Part shown: positions 35,241-44,403 of the stretch, in pieces | How the letters are laid out: each line of letters starts with the position of its first letter | Position numbering within the stretch: position 1 is the first letter of the stretch | NCBI GenBank assembly: GCA_963726715.1 | Contig: CAVSDF010000010.1 | Span: 62,001-126,000 of the forward strand | Direction of reading: 5' to 3' | From: CAVSDF01 sp963726715 | GTDB lineage: Bacteria; Bacteroidota; Rhodothermia; Rhodothermales; BA12 | DNA length: 64,000 nucleotides | The notes under the pieces: model-generated | What the model was told of the DNA's origin: nothing | The model's database searches: none | What the model saw: only the letters and a program-made list of their open reading frames with translations | Position numbers and translations under genes: made by a program

Positions 35241-36377
35241 ATGTCGTTCTCGCCGCTCGATGCTGCCCGCGCCGCGCTCTCCGCCGCCGAAGACCGCATC
35301 GACGCCTTCAAGGCCCGCATCGGTGACGAACGCACGCCGGTCGTCGTCGCCTACCGCGGGCACGCGACCGACCGCGCGCTCTTCCTCAAAGGCCGCGTCC
35401 TCGAAGACCCCGGCCTCTCGCCCGCCGACCCCGACGCCTCGCTCCTCTCCAACGCCCGCGACATGGTCCGGCGCTTCGAGTCGGACGAAATCCCCGGCGC
35501 CCGCGTCCGCGCCACCTTCGGCGCTGCGTCGTGCGAGGTGGTGAGCGACAAGGAGGGCTACATCCGCATCCGCCTCGACCTCGACGACCCGCTCCCGTCC
35601 GACGCGCACGTCCACGAGGTGCGCCTCGACCTCCTCGGCACGCCCCGGCAGCCGGACGCCCGCGCAACGACGACGGCCGAGGTGCTCGCCGTCCTCCCGA
35701 GCGCCACCGTCGGCGTCATCTCCGACGTCGACGACACGGTCCTGCAGACCGGCGCGACGCGAATGCTGACGATGCTGCGCACGACCGTCTTCTCGAACGC
35801 CCGCACGCGCCTGCCTTTCCCCGGCGTCGCCGCGCTCTACCGCGCCCTCGCCTACGGCACATCGTCGACGATGGACAACCCGGTCTTCTACGTCTCGTCG
35901 AGTCCGTGGAACCTGTACGACGTTATCGCCGAGTTCCTCGACCACCAGGGGATGCCGCGCGGGCCGCTGTTCCTGCGCGACCTCGGCCTGACGCCCGACC
36001 ACTTCATCAAATCGGGCCACGGCGACCACAAGCTCGCCATGATCGCCGACCTGCTCGCCACGCACCCGCGCCTGCCGTTCGTGCTCATCGGCGACAGCGG
36101 GCAGCACGACCCGGAGATCTACGCCGAGGCCGTCCGCCTCCACCCCGGCCGCATCGCCGCCGTCTACCTCCGCGACGTCTCCGACGCCGCCCGCGCCGCC
36201 GACGTCACCCGACTCGTCGCGACGGTCGAGGCCTCCGGCGTGCCCGTCCTCCTCGTCGCCGACAGCTACGCCGCCGCGCGCCACGCGGCGACGATTGGCC
36301 TCATCGCCCCCTCCCGCCTCGCCGACATCGAGGCCGACGCCGCGAAGGACACCGCGCCGGGTGGGACGGAGGTGTGA
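35241..36377 (+). CDS. App1-family (DUF2183) phosphatase
   Basis: 378 residues from ATG 35241 (leader GCCTCCCG). The catalytic domain has the HAD-like nucleophile motif D162-V-D-D-T (GVISDVDDTVLQTGA), then NPVFYVSSSPWNLYDVI and FVLIGDSGQHDPEIY. It resembles yeast App1 phosphatidate phosphatase and its bacterial DUF2183 homologues. The N-terminal part (VVVAYRGHATDRALFLKGRVL) is the associated beta-sandwich. A lipid substrate is plausible but inferred. Confidence 0.88.
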   Translation: MSFSPLDAARAALSAAEDRIDAFKARIGDERTPVVVAYRGHATDRALFLKGRVLEDPGLSPADPDASLLSNARDMVRRFESDEIPGARVRATFGAASCEVVSDKEGYIRIRLDLDDPLPSDAHVHEVRLDLLGTPRQPDARATTTAEVLAVLPSATVGVISDVDDTVLQTGATRMLTMLRTTVFSNARTRLPFPGVAALYRALAYGTSSTMDNPVFYVSSSPWNLYDVIAEFLDHQGMPRGPLFLRDLGLTPDHFIKSGHGDHKLAMIADLLATHPRLPFVLIGDSGQHDPEIYAEAVRLHPGRIAAVYLRDVSDAARAADVTRLVATVEASGVPVLLVADSYAAARHAATIGLIAPSRLADIEADAAKDTAPGGTEV

Positions 36378-36700
36378 GGGGGCGTTTGTCGCGTTGGTGA
36401 TTGGTGGTTTTTCGGGTGCGGGATGCACCGTTCGTGTCATTGCGAAGGGATGCGACCTGTCCGCGATCAACGGCGTGCGCGAGACGGAGTCATCGTTTGG
36501 TGTCATTGCGAGGCCCTGCAGGGGCCGCCGCAATCCGGGTCGAAGGGGGCCGTCGGGCCGGATTGCCACGTCGCGTCGCTCCTCGCAATGACAGGCTCTG
36601 CGGACGTGGGCGGAGCGCCGTTCGGCTCGACTACGACCCACGACCAACCGTCAACAACCAACGACCAACCCTGCCGGGCACCCCCGCGCGTCGCCCCCGT
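36376..36700. repeat. Nested repeat element filling the spacer to the hydrolase gene
   Basis: Outer arms GTTTGTCGCGTTGGTGATTGG (left, 36383) and ACGACCAACC/AACAACCAACGACCAACC (right, 36636-36667). Inside lies a CATTGCGAG composite element at 36502-36592 plus a second half-copy near 36438. So one repeat family appears inserted in another. The rest of the 351-base spacer shows no gene. Confidence 0.7.
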
Positions 36701-36728
36701 TCACCCATCTCCCACCGCCTCTCCGCCC

Positions 36729-37544
36729 GTGCTGTACCACCGCCGCTACGACCATTCGCCCGATGCGCCGTGGGTCGTCTTCGTTCATGGCGCGGGCGGC
36801 TCGTCGGCCATCTGGCACCGGCAGCTGCGCCCGTTCAAGGACCGGTACAACGTGCTGATGGTCGATCTGCGCGGCCACGGCGGCTCGCAGCACCGCGAGG
36901 ACGAGGCGGTCGCGCTGACCTACACCTTCGACGACGTGGCGCGCGACGTGCTCGACACGCTCGACACGCTCGGCATCGGGCAGGCGCACTTCGTCGGCAT
37001 CTCGCTCGGCTCCATCGTCATTCGCACGATCTCGGAGCTTGCGCCCGAGCGCGTCGCGTCGATGATCCTCGGCGGCGCCATCGTGCGCCTGGACATCCGC
37101 TCGCGCATGCTCGTCGGGGCGGGCACGCTCGTGCGGCGCGTGGTGCCGTTCCTGTGGCTCTACAAGCTGTTCGCGTGGATCATCATGCCGCGCCGCCGCC
37201 ACCGCGAATCGCGCCTCGCCTTCGTCGCCGAGGCCAAGCGGGTCGCCCGGCGCGAGTTTCTGCGCTGGTGGCGCCTGACGGCGGAGGTCAACCCCCTCCT
37301 GCGCTTCTTCCGCGAGCGCGACACCGGCCTGCCGACGCTCTACGTGATGGGCGCCGAAGACTACCTGTTCCTCCCGCCCGTCGCCCGCGTCGTCGAACGC
37401 CACCTCTCCGCCACGCTCGACGTGCTCGGCGGCAGCGGCCACGTCGTCAACCTCGACCAGCCCGACGTCTTCAACGACCGCGTGATGGCCTTCATCGAGC
37501 GCGTCCGCGCCGGACTCTGGACGCCGCGGGTAGAGGTGGGGTAG
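36729..37544 (+). CDS. Alpha/beta hydrolase
   Basis: 271 residues from GTG 36729 (leader CTCTCCGCCC). Oxyanion hole FVHGAGGSSAIW at residues 17-28, nucleophile elbow GISLGS near residue 98, acid in YVMGAEDYLFLPP and the catalytic His in GGSGHVVNLDQP. A helical lid with VPFLWLYKLFAWIIMPRRR lies in the middle. The fold is sure; the substrate is unknown. Confidence 0.85.
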   Translation: MLYHRRYDHSPDAPWVVFVHGAGGSSAIWHRQLRPFKDRYNVLMVDLRGHGGSQHREDEAVALTYTFDDVARDVLDTLDTLGIGQAHFVGISLGSIVIRTISELAPERVASMILGGAIVRLDIRSRMLVGAGTLVRRVVPFLWLYKLFAWIIMPRRRHRESRLAFVAEAKRVARREFLRWWRLTAEVNPLLRFFRERDTGLPTLYVMGAEDYLFLPPVARVVERHLSATLDVLGGSGHVVNLDQPDVFNDRVMAFIERVRAGLWTPRVEVG

Positions 37545-37569
37545 GGGGATGGTTCGGGGTTCGGGCACC

Positions 37570-37657
37570 GGCCCCCGCCGCCCTTCGGGCACCTCCCCCG
37601 CACGCGGGGGAGGACAACCGCGGAGGCCGTCCAGGCCGCAGCGGCAGGTGGGGGCCT
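37570..37657. repeat. Composite hairpin repeat, copy 2
   Basis: Near copy of 2500-2588: CCCTTCGGGCACCTCCCCCG, GCACGCGGGGGAGGA and AGCGGCAGGTGGGGGCC. It fills the spacer between the convergent hydrolase and M20 genes. Confidence 0.8.
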
Positions 37658-38859
37658 CACCCCATCCCCATCACCAGATCCGCCATCAGCCGGGCTGCGG
37701 GTTCGAGGGCGGCTTCGTCGATGTCGAAGCGTTCGTCGTGGCAGGCGTGCGCGGTGCGCGCCGACGACCGGGTGCCGATGCGCACGAAGAGGCCGGGGAC
37801 GCGCTCGGTGTAGTACGCGAAGTCCTCGCCGCCCATGCTCGGGAGCTCGAACATCACGAGCGCATCGCCGCCGCGCGTCTCGGTGATGCGGGCCGCAGCG
37901 GCCGCGACGAGGGCGGCGTCGTTGACGACGGGTGGGCTGCCGTGCGCGAACGCCACGTCGGTCGTCGCGCCGTAGGCGGTGTCCATCCCGGCTGCGAAGG
38001 CGGTGAGGGCGGCGATGAAGGCGTCGCGCGCCTCCGCCTGCACCGACCGCAGCGTCCCGCCGAAGGTGACGGCGCGCGGGATGACGTTGTAGGCCTGGCC
38101 CGCCACGAACCGCGTAATCGAAAAAACCGTCGGGCGGCGGGCGTCGGTGACGCGGCCGGCGAGGGCGTAGGCGTGCTGCGCCAGCGTCGTCGCGAGCCAG
38201 ACGGCGTCGGGGGCGGTGTGCGGACGGGCGCTGTGGATCGAGGCCGTCGAGCGGACGGTGATGTCGAACTGGTCGTACGACGCCGTCACGGGCCCGCTGA
38301 TGAGGCCGACCTGCCCGACCGCGAGCGTCGGGTCGACGTGGATGCCGACGCAGGCGATGGCGGTCTCGCCCTCGGGCCCGTCGAGCACCCCCGCCTCGAT
38401 CATCTTCGGCGCCCCGCTCGGCGTCCCCTCCTCGTTGGGCTGGAAGAAGACGCGCACCGTCCCCGCGAGCGCCGCCCGCCCGTCCACGAGCAGCCGCGCC
38501 ACGCCGAGGCCGACGGCGGTGTGGGCGTCGTGGCCGCACAGGTGCGCGACGCCCGGCGTGCGCGAGGCGTACGGCACGTCCTGCTTGGCGTCCTGAATCG
38601 GGAGGGCGTCGATGTCGGCGCGGTAGCAGCGGAACGGTCCCGGCGCATCGCCCACGACATCCGCCCACACGCCGGTGCCCGCGACGCGCACGGGTGTCAG
38701 GCCCAGCGCCGACAGGCTCCGCTCGATGAACGCCGCCGTCTCGTGCTCCGCGAACCCCAGTTCCGGGTGCTCGTGCAGGTGCCGCCGCGCGGCGACGAGG
38801 CTGTCGGCGAGGTCGCGCGCCGCGTCGAAGGTCGGGGCGACGAGGGAGCGGTCGAGCAT
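37657..38859 (-). CDS. M20-family amidohydrolase/peptidase
   Basis: 400 residues from ATG 38859; an upstream in-frame ATG lies in repeat sequence. Metal ligands are in CYRADIDALPIQD, CGHDAHTAVG and FQPNEEGTPSGAPKM, and LPSMGGEDFAYYTERVPG is the typical M20D C-terminal motif. It resembles amidohydrolases acting on N-acyl amino acids or hippurate. Cytoplasmic. Confidence 0.9.
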   Translation of the reverse strand: MLDRSLVAPTFDAARDLADSLVAARRHLHEHPELGFAEHETAAFIERSLSALGLTPVRVAGTGVWADVVGDAPGPFRCYRADIDALPIQDAKQDVPYASRTPGVAHLCGHDAHTAVGLGVARLLVDGRAALAGTVRVFFQPNEEGTPSGAPKMIEAGVLDGPEGETAIACVGIHVDPTLAVGQVGLISGPVTASYDQFDITVRSTASIHSARPHTAPDAVWLATTLAQHAYALAGRVTDARRPTVFSITRFVAGQAYNVIPRAVTFGGTLRSVQAEARDAFIAALTAFAAGMDTAYGATTDVAFAHGSPPVVNDAALVAAAAARITETRGGDALVMFELPSMGGEDFAYYTERVPGLFVRIGTRSSARTAHACHDERFDIDEAALEPAARLMADLVMGMG

Positions 38860-38867
38860 GGGTCGGC

Positions 38868-38957
38868 AGTTTGTCGTTGAGTTGTTCGTAGTTGGTTGTC
38901 GTTGACAACATCGGTATGGGTTCACGACCAACCATCAACGACCAACGACCAACCAGG
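38868..38957. repeat. GTTGGTCGTTG-type inverted element
   Basis: Left GTTCGTAGTTGGTTGTCGTTG, right ACGACCAACCATCAACGACC, in the spacer between the M20 and hypothetical genes. It abuts the end of the hypothetical gene and may have altered its stop. Confidence 0.7.
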
Positions 38958-39616
38958 TCATCCCGCGCGGCGCCGAGGAGATCGCGGAGGAGGGCGGCGG
39001 GGTCGGCGACGGCGTAGGACTCGCGGGCGTCGTCGAGGAGGGCGGCGCGGGTGGCGGCGTCGGGGGCGTGGGCGGCGTCCCAGAGCAGGTGCGCGAGGTC
39101 CATCTGCCGGTCGAGTTCGTCGAGGTCGGTCACGTCGACGGCGTCGAGGAGCGGGCGGGCGAAGGCGGCGATGGCCTCGGCGGCATCGGCGTGGGGGTCG
39201 TCGGACGGGTAGGCGTCGAGGTAGTCGGCGAGGACGTCGGCGAACGGCGGCGCGTCGGTCGCGTGGTCGCGGTGGTCCTGGAAGCGCTCTTCGAGTTCGC
39301 CGAGGAGCACGAGGAAAGTTGCGCGGTCGTCGTCGCGCCCGCCGTCGGGCAGGAGCGCGGCCTCCAGTGCGTCGGCGTGCGCGTCGGCGTCGCCGCCGAG
39401 GACGAAGTAGGACCAGAGCAGGCGCGCGGTGTCGAGCACGAGCACGAGGTCGTCGGGCGCCTCGTCGGGCAGGCCGCGCCCGGCGGCTTCGGCGCGGGCC
39501 ATCTCGACGTCGTAGGCCTCGAAGAGCGGGCGGGCGAAGTGGACGAGGCGGTCGTACGGGATGCCGTCGGCAGCATTGACGAGGGCATCGAGGCGTGCCA
39601 CGGGGGCGTCGTACAT
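38958..39616 (-). CDS. Hypothetical acidic helical protein (C-terminus uncertain)
   Basis: About 218 residues from ATG 39616 (MYDAPVARLDALVN). No family recognised; it is Ala/Asp/Leu-rich, helical and strongly acidic, with two similar halves (LVLVLDTARLLWSYFVLG and LDELDRQMDLAHLLWDAAHA). Its own frame runs past 38958 into repeat sequence and then across the M20 gene without a stop. A one-base shift would give a TGA at 38958, so the repeat or a sequencing error has removed the natural end. Confidence 0.55.
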
Positions 39617-39941
39617 CGGCGGGGGGCGCGGCGGTCGGGGAGGGCGTCGGGGCAAGGCGCCGTCGTACGCGGCACCCGCGGCGGCGGTTCGTGGGGGGTG
39701 TTGAGGATTGGAGATGGGGGGCGGGGTGCCAGGCGGGCCAGCGGTCGGGGCCCCCGGCCGGACAGGTGCGCGGTGGCCCGGCGCTGCGGGCCTCGCCGGA
39801 CGGCGGGCGGTTCGGCGCTGCCGCCTCTGCCCCCGAGCCGGGCGCGGCGGCCTGCCCGCCCCCTCCGAGGCGCGGACCGCGCGGGCGGTGCGTCGGCGCG
39901 AGACGCTCGCCCCCTGACGTGGCGGCGGAGCCCGCGGCGCG
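39617..39941. other. 325-base spacer without a gene
   Basis: Extremely G/C-rich; no coding frame, repeat family or hairpin of note seen beyond scattered GC-rich palindromes. It precedes (in minus direction) the hypothetical gene and follows the phospholipase D-like gene. Confidence 0.5.
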
Positions 39942-41234
39942 CTACAGCTGCGACTCGAGAGGGATGAGCACCGCTTCGGCGAACTTCTGCGTCCACGGCC
40001 GCTCCTTCCACATCGCCAGCGTGTACGGCTCGCCGTCGGCCCAGTCGCGCTCGAACGTTGCCGTCATCGCGGCGGCGAAGGCCGTGTCGTAGAGGTTGAT
40101 GCTGGCCTCGTCGTTGAGTTCGAACGAGCGCACGTCGAAGTTGGTGGACCCGACCGACGTCATGAAGCCGTCCACGACGAGCATCTTGGTGTGCAGCATC
40201 GTCGGCTGGTAGACCGAGATCTCGACACCGGCGGCGAGCAGGTCGCCCCAGATGCGCTTGGACGAGATCTCGACGAGCTCGGAGTCGATGTGCGGGCCGG
40301 GCACGAGCACGCGGACGATGACACCCCGCTCGCGCGCGGCCACGATCGCCTCGACCGTCAGCTCGTCCGGCACGAAGTAGGCCGAGGCCAGATCGACGGT
40401 GCGCGCGGCCGAGGTGATCGCCATGAGGTACATCAGCCGCATCGAATCGCTGCCGCCGTCGGGCGACGAGGTGAAGACGTGGGCGTCGACCGCGCCGTCG
40501 GCGTCGAGGCGCGGGAAGTAGTCCTCGCCGTTGAGGACGGACCCGGTCGTCTGGATCCAGTTGTCGAGGAAGGCGGCCTGCAGCTGCGCCACGACCGGCC
40601 CCTCGACGCGGAAGTGCATGTCGCGCCAGTGCTCCGGGTCCTGCGCGTGCCCGCTCCAGAGGTCCGCGATGCCGACGCCGCCGGTGAACCCGACCCGCCC
40701 GTCGACGACGAGCAGCTTGCGGTGCGTCCGCGAGTTCATGCGCGAGAGCTGGTACCACTTCAGCGGTCGGTACCGCGCGACCTCGACGCCCGCCTCGGTC
40801 ATCGCGTCGAAGGTGTCCTCGTCCATCTTGATCGCCCCGGCCCAGTCGACGAGAACGTGGACGCGCACGCCCTCGCGCGCCTTGCGCTCGAGCGCCTCGG
40901 AGAAGCGGTCGCCGATCTCGCCCGACCAGTAGATGTAGGTCTCGAACGTGATCGTCGTGCGCGCCGAGTCGATGGCGGCGAGCATGGCGGGGAAGATCTC
41001 GTCGCCGTTGTCGAGCGCCGTGACCGCGTTGCCGCCGATCACGGGCGGCCCGAGCAGCAGGCTCATCTCGTAGACGAAGCGCGGATCCTCGACGCGGTAC
41101 GGGGTCTGGATCTGCTCTTTGATGCGGTGCTCGCCCGCCGTCACGTTGAGCGCGATCAGGGTGACGAGGAGCGTGGCGGCGATGGAGATCGTCGCGATGC
41201 GGACGATCCGGCGCGTGCGTGTCGAGAGGGGCAT
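39942..41234 (-). CDS. Phospholipase D/cardiolipin synthase-like protein
   Basis: 430 residues from ATG 41234; the N-terminus (RIVRIATISIAATLLVTLIA) is a signal anchor. Two HKD motifs are intact: H171-R-K in HRKLLVVDGRVGFTGG and H348-T-K in HTKMLVVDGFMTSVGSTN. This fits single-helix cardiolipin-synthase relatives, which join phosphatidylglycerol molecules at the membrane. A narrower role is not proven. It is read away from the kinase cluster, with a 186-base divergent spacer. Confidence 0.9.
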   Translation of the reverse strand: MPLSTRTRRIVRIATISIAATLLVTLIALNVTAGEHRIKEQIQTPYRVEDPRFVYEMSLLLGPPVIGGNAVTALDNGDEIFPAMLAAIDSARTTITFETYIYWSGEIGDRFSEALERKAREGVRVHVLVDWAGAIKMDEDTFDAMTEAGVEVARYRPLKWYQLSRMNSRTHRKLLVVDGRVGFTGGVGIADLWSGHAQDPEHWRDMHFRVEGPVVAQLQAAFLDNWIQTTGSVLNGEDYFPRLDADGAVDAHVFTSSPDGGSDSMRLMYLMAITSAARTVDLASAYFVPDELTVEAIVAARERGVIVRVLVPGPHIDSELVEISSKRIWGDLLAAGVEISVYQPTMLHTKMLVVDGFMTSVGSTNFDVRSFELNDEASINLYDTAFAAAMTATFERDWADGEPYTLAMWKERPWTQKFAEAVLIPLESQL

Positions 41235-41420
41235 TGCGCCAGAACGCGGGCTCCCGCCGGGCAGGTCCGCGGCGCGGCGACCGGGCGCGGGCGCGCGGCG
41301 GCGAGGCGTCCGGCCCGTCGGGTGCATCCCCATGCCCAATCCCCGATCCTCCCGCCGACACCTTTTCCCATCCCCCGGCGTACCGGCGCCACTTCCGCCT
41401 TTCCCCCGCGCGCCCGACCG

Positions 41421-43593
41421 ATGGACGACAGCATTCTCCTCCCGGCGGGCACCGTGCTCGGCGGGCAGTACGAGATCGAGGGCGTCCTCGGCAAGCCCGG
41501 CGGCTTCGGCATCACCTACCGCGCCCTCGACACGCGCCTCGGCGTGCAGGTCGCCGTCAAGGAGTTCTTCCCGCGCACCCACGCCCGGCGCGCCGCCGAC
41601 GGCCTCGCCATCCTGCCGAACACGCGCGACGACGCGGCGGGCCTCGCCGCCGGACGCGCGCGCTTTCTGGAGGAGGCAAGACTGCTCGCGCGCTACCGGC
41701 ACCCGAACATCGTCCGCGTGCGGACCTACTTCGAGGCCAACGGCACGGCGTATCTGGTGATGGACTACCTCGACGGTGCGCCGCTCTCGCTCTACCTCGA
41801 ACGCCGCGGCGGCAGCGTCGACGGGGCCACCGCCGAGGGCATCATCCGCCCGGTCCTCCTCGCGCTCCGCGAACTCCACGCCGACGGCATCGTCCACCGC
41901 GACGTCGACCCGCACAACATCTACCTGACGCGCGCGGGCGACGTCGTGCTCCTCGACTTCGGCGCCGCCCGCGTCGCCGAGGCCGCCGACCGGGGCGCGA
42001 CGACATCGGTCGTCCTCAAACCGGGCTACGCGCCCTACGAGCAGTATTCGTCGTACGGGCGCCTCGGGCCGTGGACCGATCTCTACGCCGTCGGCGCGAC
42101 GCTCTACCGGATGCTCGCAGGCCGCGTCCCTCCCGAGGCGACGGCCCGCATCCTCGACGACGACCTCGTGCCTCTCGCCGAAGCCGCGCCCGACACGCCC
42201 GCGCCGCTCGCCCGCGCCGTCACGTGGGCGCTCGCCCTCCGCCCCGAGCACCGCCCGCAGACCGTCGAAGCCTTCGAATCGGTCCTCGACGCCGACGACG
42301 GAGCGGACGACGACGCCTACTCCGCGCCCCAGCCCACGTGGGACCGCGCTTCGCCGCCCGCCGCGCCGGATCCGGCCCCGTCTTACACCGCTCTCGTCGA
42401 CCCCCCACGTGCGGTGCCCACCGCCCCTGCTGAGCCGTCCTCGTGCAGGCGTGGGACGATGACGACGGCAGTGACGATGTGGACGACGAGCCGCGCAGCC
42501 ACGCCGGGCGGTGGGCACTCGTCGTCGTCCTGTTCGCGCTCGTGGGCCTCGCGGCGATGGCCGCGTGGCGCGGGGGCGTCTTCGGGCGCCTCGGGCATCG
42601 GCGGACCGCGCGCGGCCGACGACAGCTACGTCGTCACCGAAGGGCAGACGCTCGACGCCGACGTGCTCGCCAACGATGTCGATCCGGCGGGCGGCGGCCT
42701 GCGCGTCGTCAGCACGTCCACACCCGGCGGCGGGCGGCTCCGCTCGACCGGCGGCGTGCTGCGCTACACGCCGCGCGAGGGGTTCTTCGGCGAGGATGCG
42801 TTCGGCTACACGCTCTCGGACTCCGACGGGCGGATGGACAGCGCCCGCGTGGTGGTCGTCGTCGAGCGGAGCGCGGCGCGGCTGCGGCACGACGAACTCG
42901 CGGCGGGCCTGTACGCGTCGGTCCGCGAGCGGCTCGACCGCGAGGGCCGGTGGCTCGTCGAGGCGCTCCTGCCCGCGGGCGCGGCGGCGTGGCAGACGAG
43001 CGAGACGACCGGCGCGTGCGTCGACGGGCAGTCGGAGGCCGACGGCACGGCGCTCGTGCTGCGCCTCTCGTCGTCGCGCTGCGCCATCGGAAGTGGCAGC
43101 GATGGAGGTGCCGACTCGCCCGACTCGGCGGTCACGGCCATCGCAGCGGTAGTCGGGTCGGGGGACGGCGTCGGCGCGGCTCGGCGACCTGCGCATCGAG
43201 AACGGCCTCGTGCAGGCCGACATCTTCCGGCAGGGACAGAGCGACGGATCGCTCTCGCTCGCCTTCCGCGCCGACCGCGCGCGCGTCACCTTCACCCTCG
43301 ACGCCGACGGCTACCGCCTCGTCCGCACCGCCGTGCCCGAGGGCAGCGGATCGACCGAGACGCGCCGCGGCACGCTCGCGTGGAACGGCAGCCGTCTCCA
43401 CCTGACCTTCGATTTCTCCGACGACGCGGCGGCGCTCTCGCTCGGCAACAACGCCGTCGCCCGCGTCCGTGGCGTCGGAGCGGTCGAGGGGATCGACGTC
43501 GAAGCCCGCGGCGCGAGTGCCGAATACCGCGTCGACGGCGTCTCCGCCTACGCCCTCGACTCCCGTGCCCGCCTGCTTTCCGTTGATCGTTAA
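41421..43593 (+). CDS. Membrane Ser/Thr protein kinase with extracellular Ig/cadherin-like domain (frameshifted)
   Basis: Starts at ATG 41421. Kinase domain: Gly loop GKPGGFGIT, Lys47 in VAVKEFF, catalytic loop H159-R-D-V-D-P-H-N (Asp163 in place of the usual Lys), D179-F-G, and GYAPYEQYSS. After an acidic linker comes one membrane helix (ALVVVLFALVGLAAMAAW, visible only in another frame), then a cadherin/Big-like domain (DDSYVVTEGQTLDADVLAND) and a unique ~200-residue C-terminus. Frameshifts are near 42440 and 42590 (compensating) and near 43170; the corrected protein is ~723 residues. It is the first gene of the FHA-phosphatase operon. Confidence 0.88.
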
Positions 43594-43596
43594 TTG

Positions 43597-43676
43597 CTGG
43601 TTGTTGGTGGTGGATGCAGAGCAAGCCGATGCCCGCGATCGACAACAAACGATCCACCACAGACGACCAACTCAAC
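43597..43676. repeat. GTTGGT-type inverted element inside the kinase operon
   Basis: Left TGCTGGTTGTTGGTGGTGGA, right GATCCACCACAGACGACC, between the kinase stop and the FHA start. It may fold and attenuate transcription within the operon. Confidence 0.65.
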
Positions 43677-43692
43677 CCGCTGCCCCGCCTCG

Positions 43693-44403
43693 ATGTCCTT
43701 CGACCCTGACGATCCCTTCGGCCCGCCACGCGCCGTACCGCCGCCGAACACGCCGCCGCCCGCGGGACCGTCCGCGGGACCGAATGAGCCGGACGAGACC
43801 GTGCGCCTGCCGTCGACGCCGTCGCGCGCCGGACGCTTCGGCGGCTTCTCGTTCGACGACCTGCCGCCCGCCGCCGACCTCTACGTGCCGCAGTCCGCGC
43901 CGCGCCCGCCCGCGCAGGACGGCGACACGGTGCGCCTCGGTGGAACGCGCTCCGCCGACCCCGACGCGACGATCCGGATCGCCGCGCACCGCCCGAGCGC
44001 CGACGCGGCGCCGTCTGCAACGCCCTCCGCGCCCCCTGCCGCAGCGTCCGGACGCGCTGCCGAGCCGGTCGTCGGGTGGCTCGTCGTGGCCGGTGGACCG
44101 GCGCGCGGACGCGACTTCCGCCTCCTCGCCGGGCGCACGACGATCGGGCGCGAGGCGTCGAACGGCGTCGTTCTCGGCTTCGACACGCACGTCTCGCGCG
44201 AGCGCCACGCCGTCGTCTCGTACGACCCGCGCGCCAACGCCTTCCACCTGCTCCCCGGCGACGGCAGCGGCCTCGTCTACCTGAACGGCGCCGCCGTCTA
44301 CGCCCCGGCGCCGCTCGCCGCCCACGACCGCGTCGAACTCGGCCAGACGACGCTCGTCTTCGTGCCGCTGTGCGCCGAGGCGTTCCAGTGGACGGCCCCG
44401 TGA
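43693..44403 (+). CDS. FHA-domain protein with disordered N-terminus
   Basis: 236 residues from ATG 43693. Residues 1-130 are Pro/Ala-rich and hold several Thr-containing motifs (DETVRLPST, GDTVRLGG, DATIRIAA) of the kind phosphorylated by kinases and read by FHA domains. The C-terminal FHA domain has LLAGRTTIGREASNGVVLG and HVSRERHAVVSYD. Its stop overlaps the GTG start of the next gene (GTGA), so the two are probably translated together. Likely adaptor between kinase and phosphatase. Confidence 0.88.
   Translation: MSFDPDDPFGPPRAVPPPNTPPPAGPSAGPNEPDETVRLPSTPSRAGRFGGFSFDDLPPAADLYVPQSAPRPPAQDGDTVRLGGTRSADPDATIRIAAHRPSADAAPSATPSAPPAAASGRAAEPVVGWLVVAGGPARGRDFRLLAGRTTIGREASNGVVLGFDTHVSRERHAVVSYDPRANAFHLLPGDGSGLVYLNGAAVYAPAPLAAHDRVELGQTTLVFVPLCAEAFQWTAP

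Noticed and set aside
36423..36728. N-terminal extension of the hydrolase from an ATG at 36423
   Set aside because: It would translate intergenic repeats; the GTG at 36729 gives the normal length.
39942..43295. Minus-strand frame of 1117 codons across the kinase gene
   Set aside because: Only the part 39942-41234 is a real gene (phospholipase D-like); the upstream extension is antisense to the kinase.
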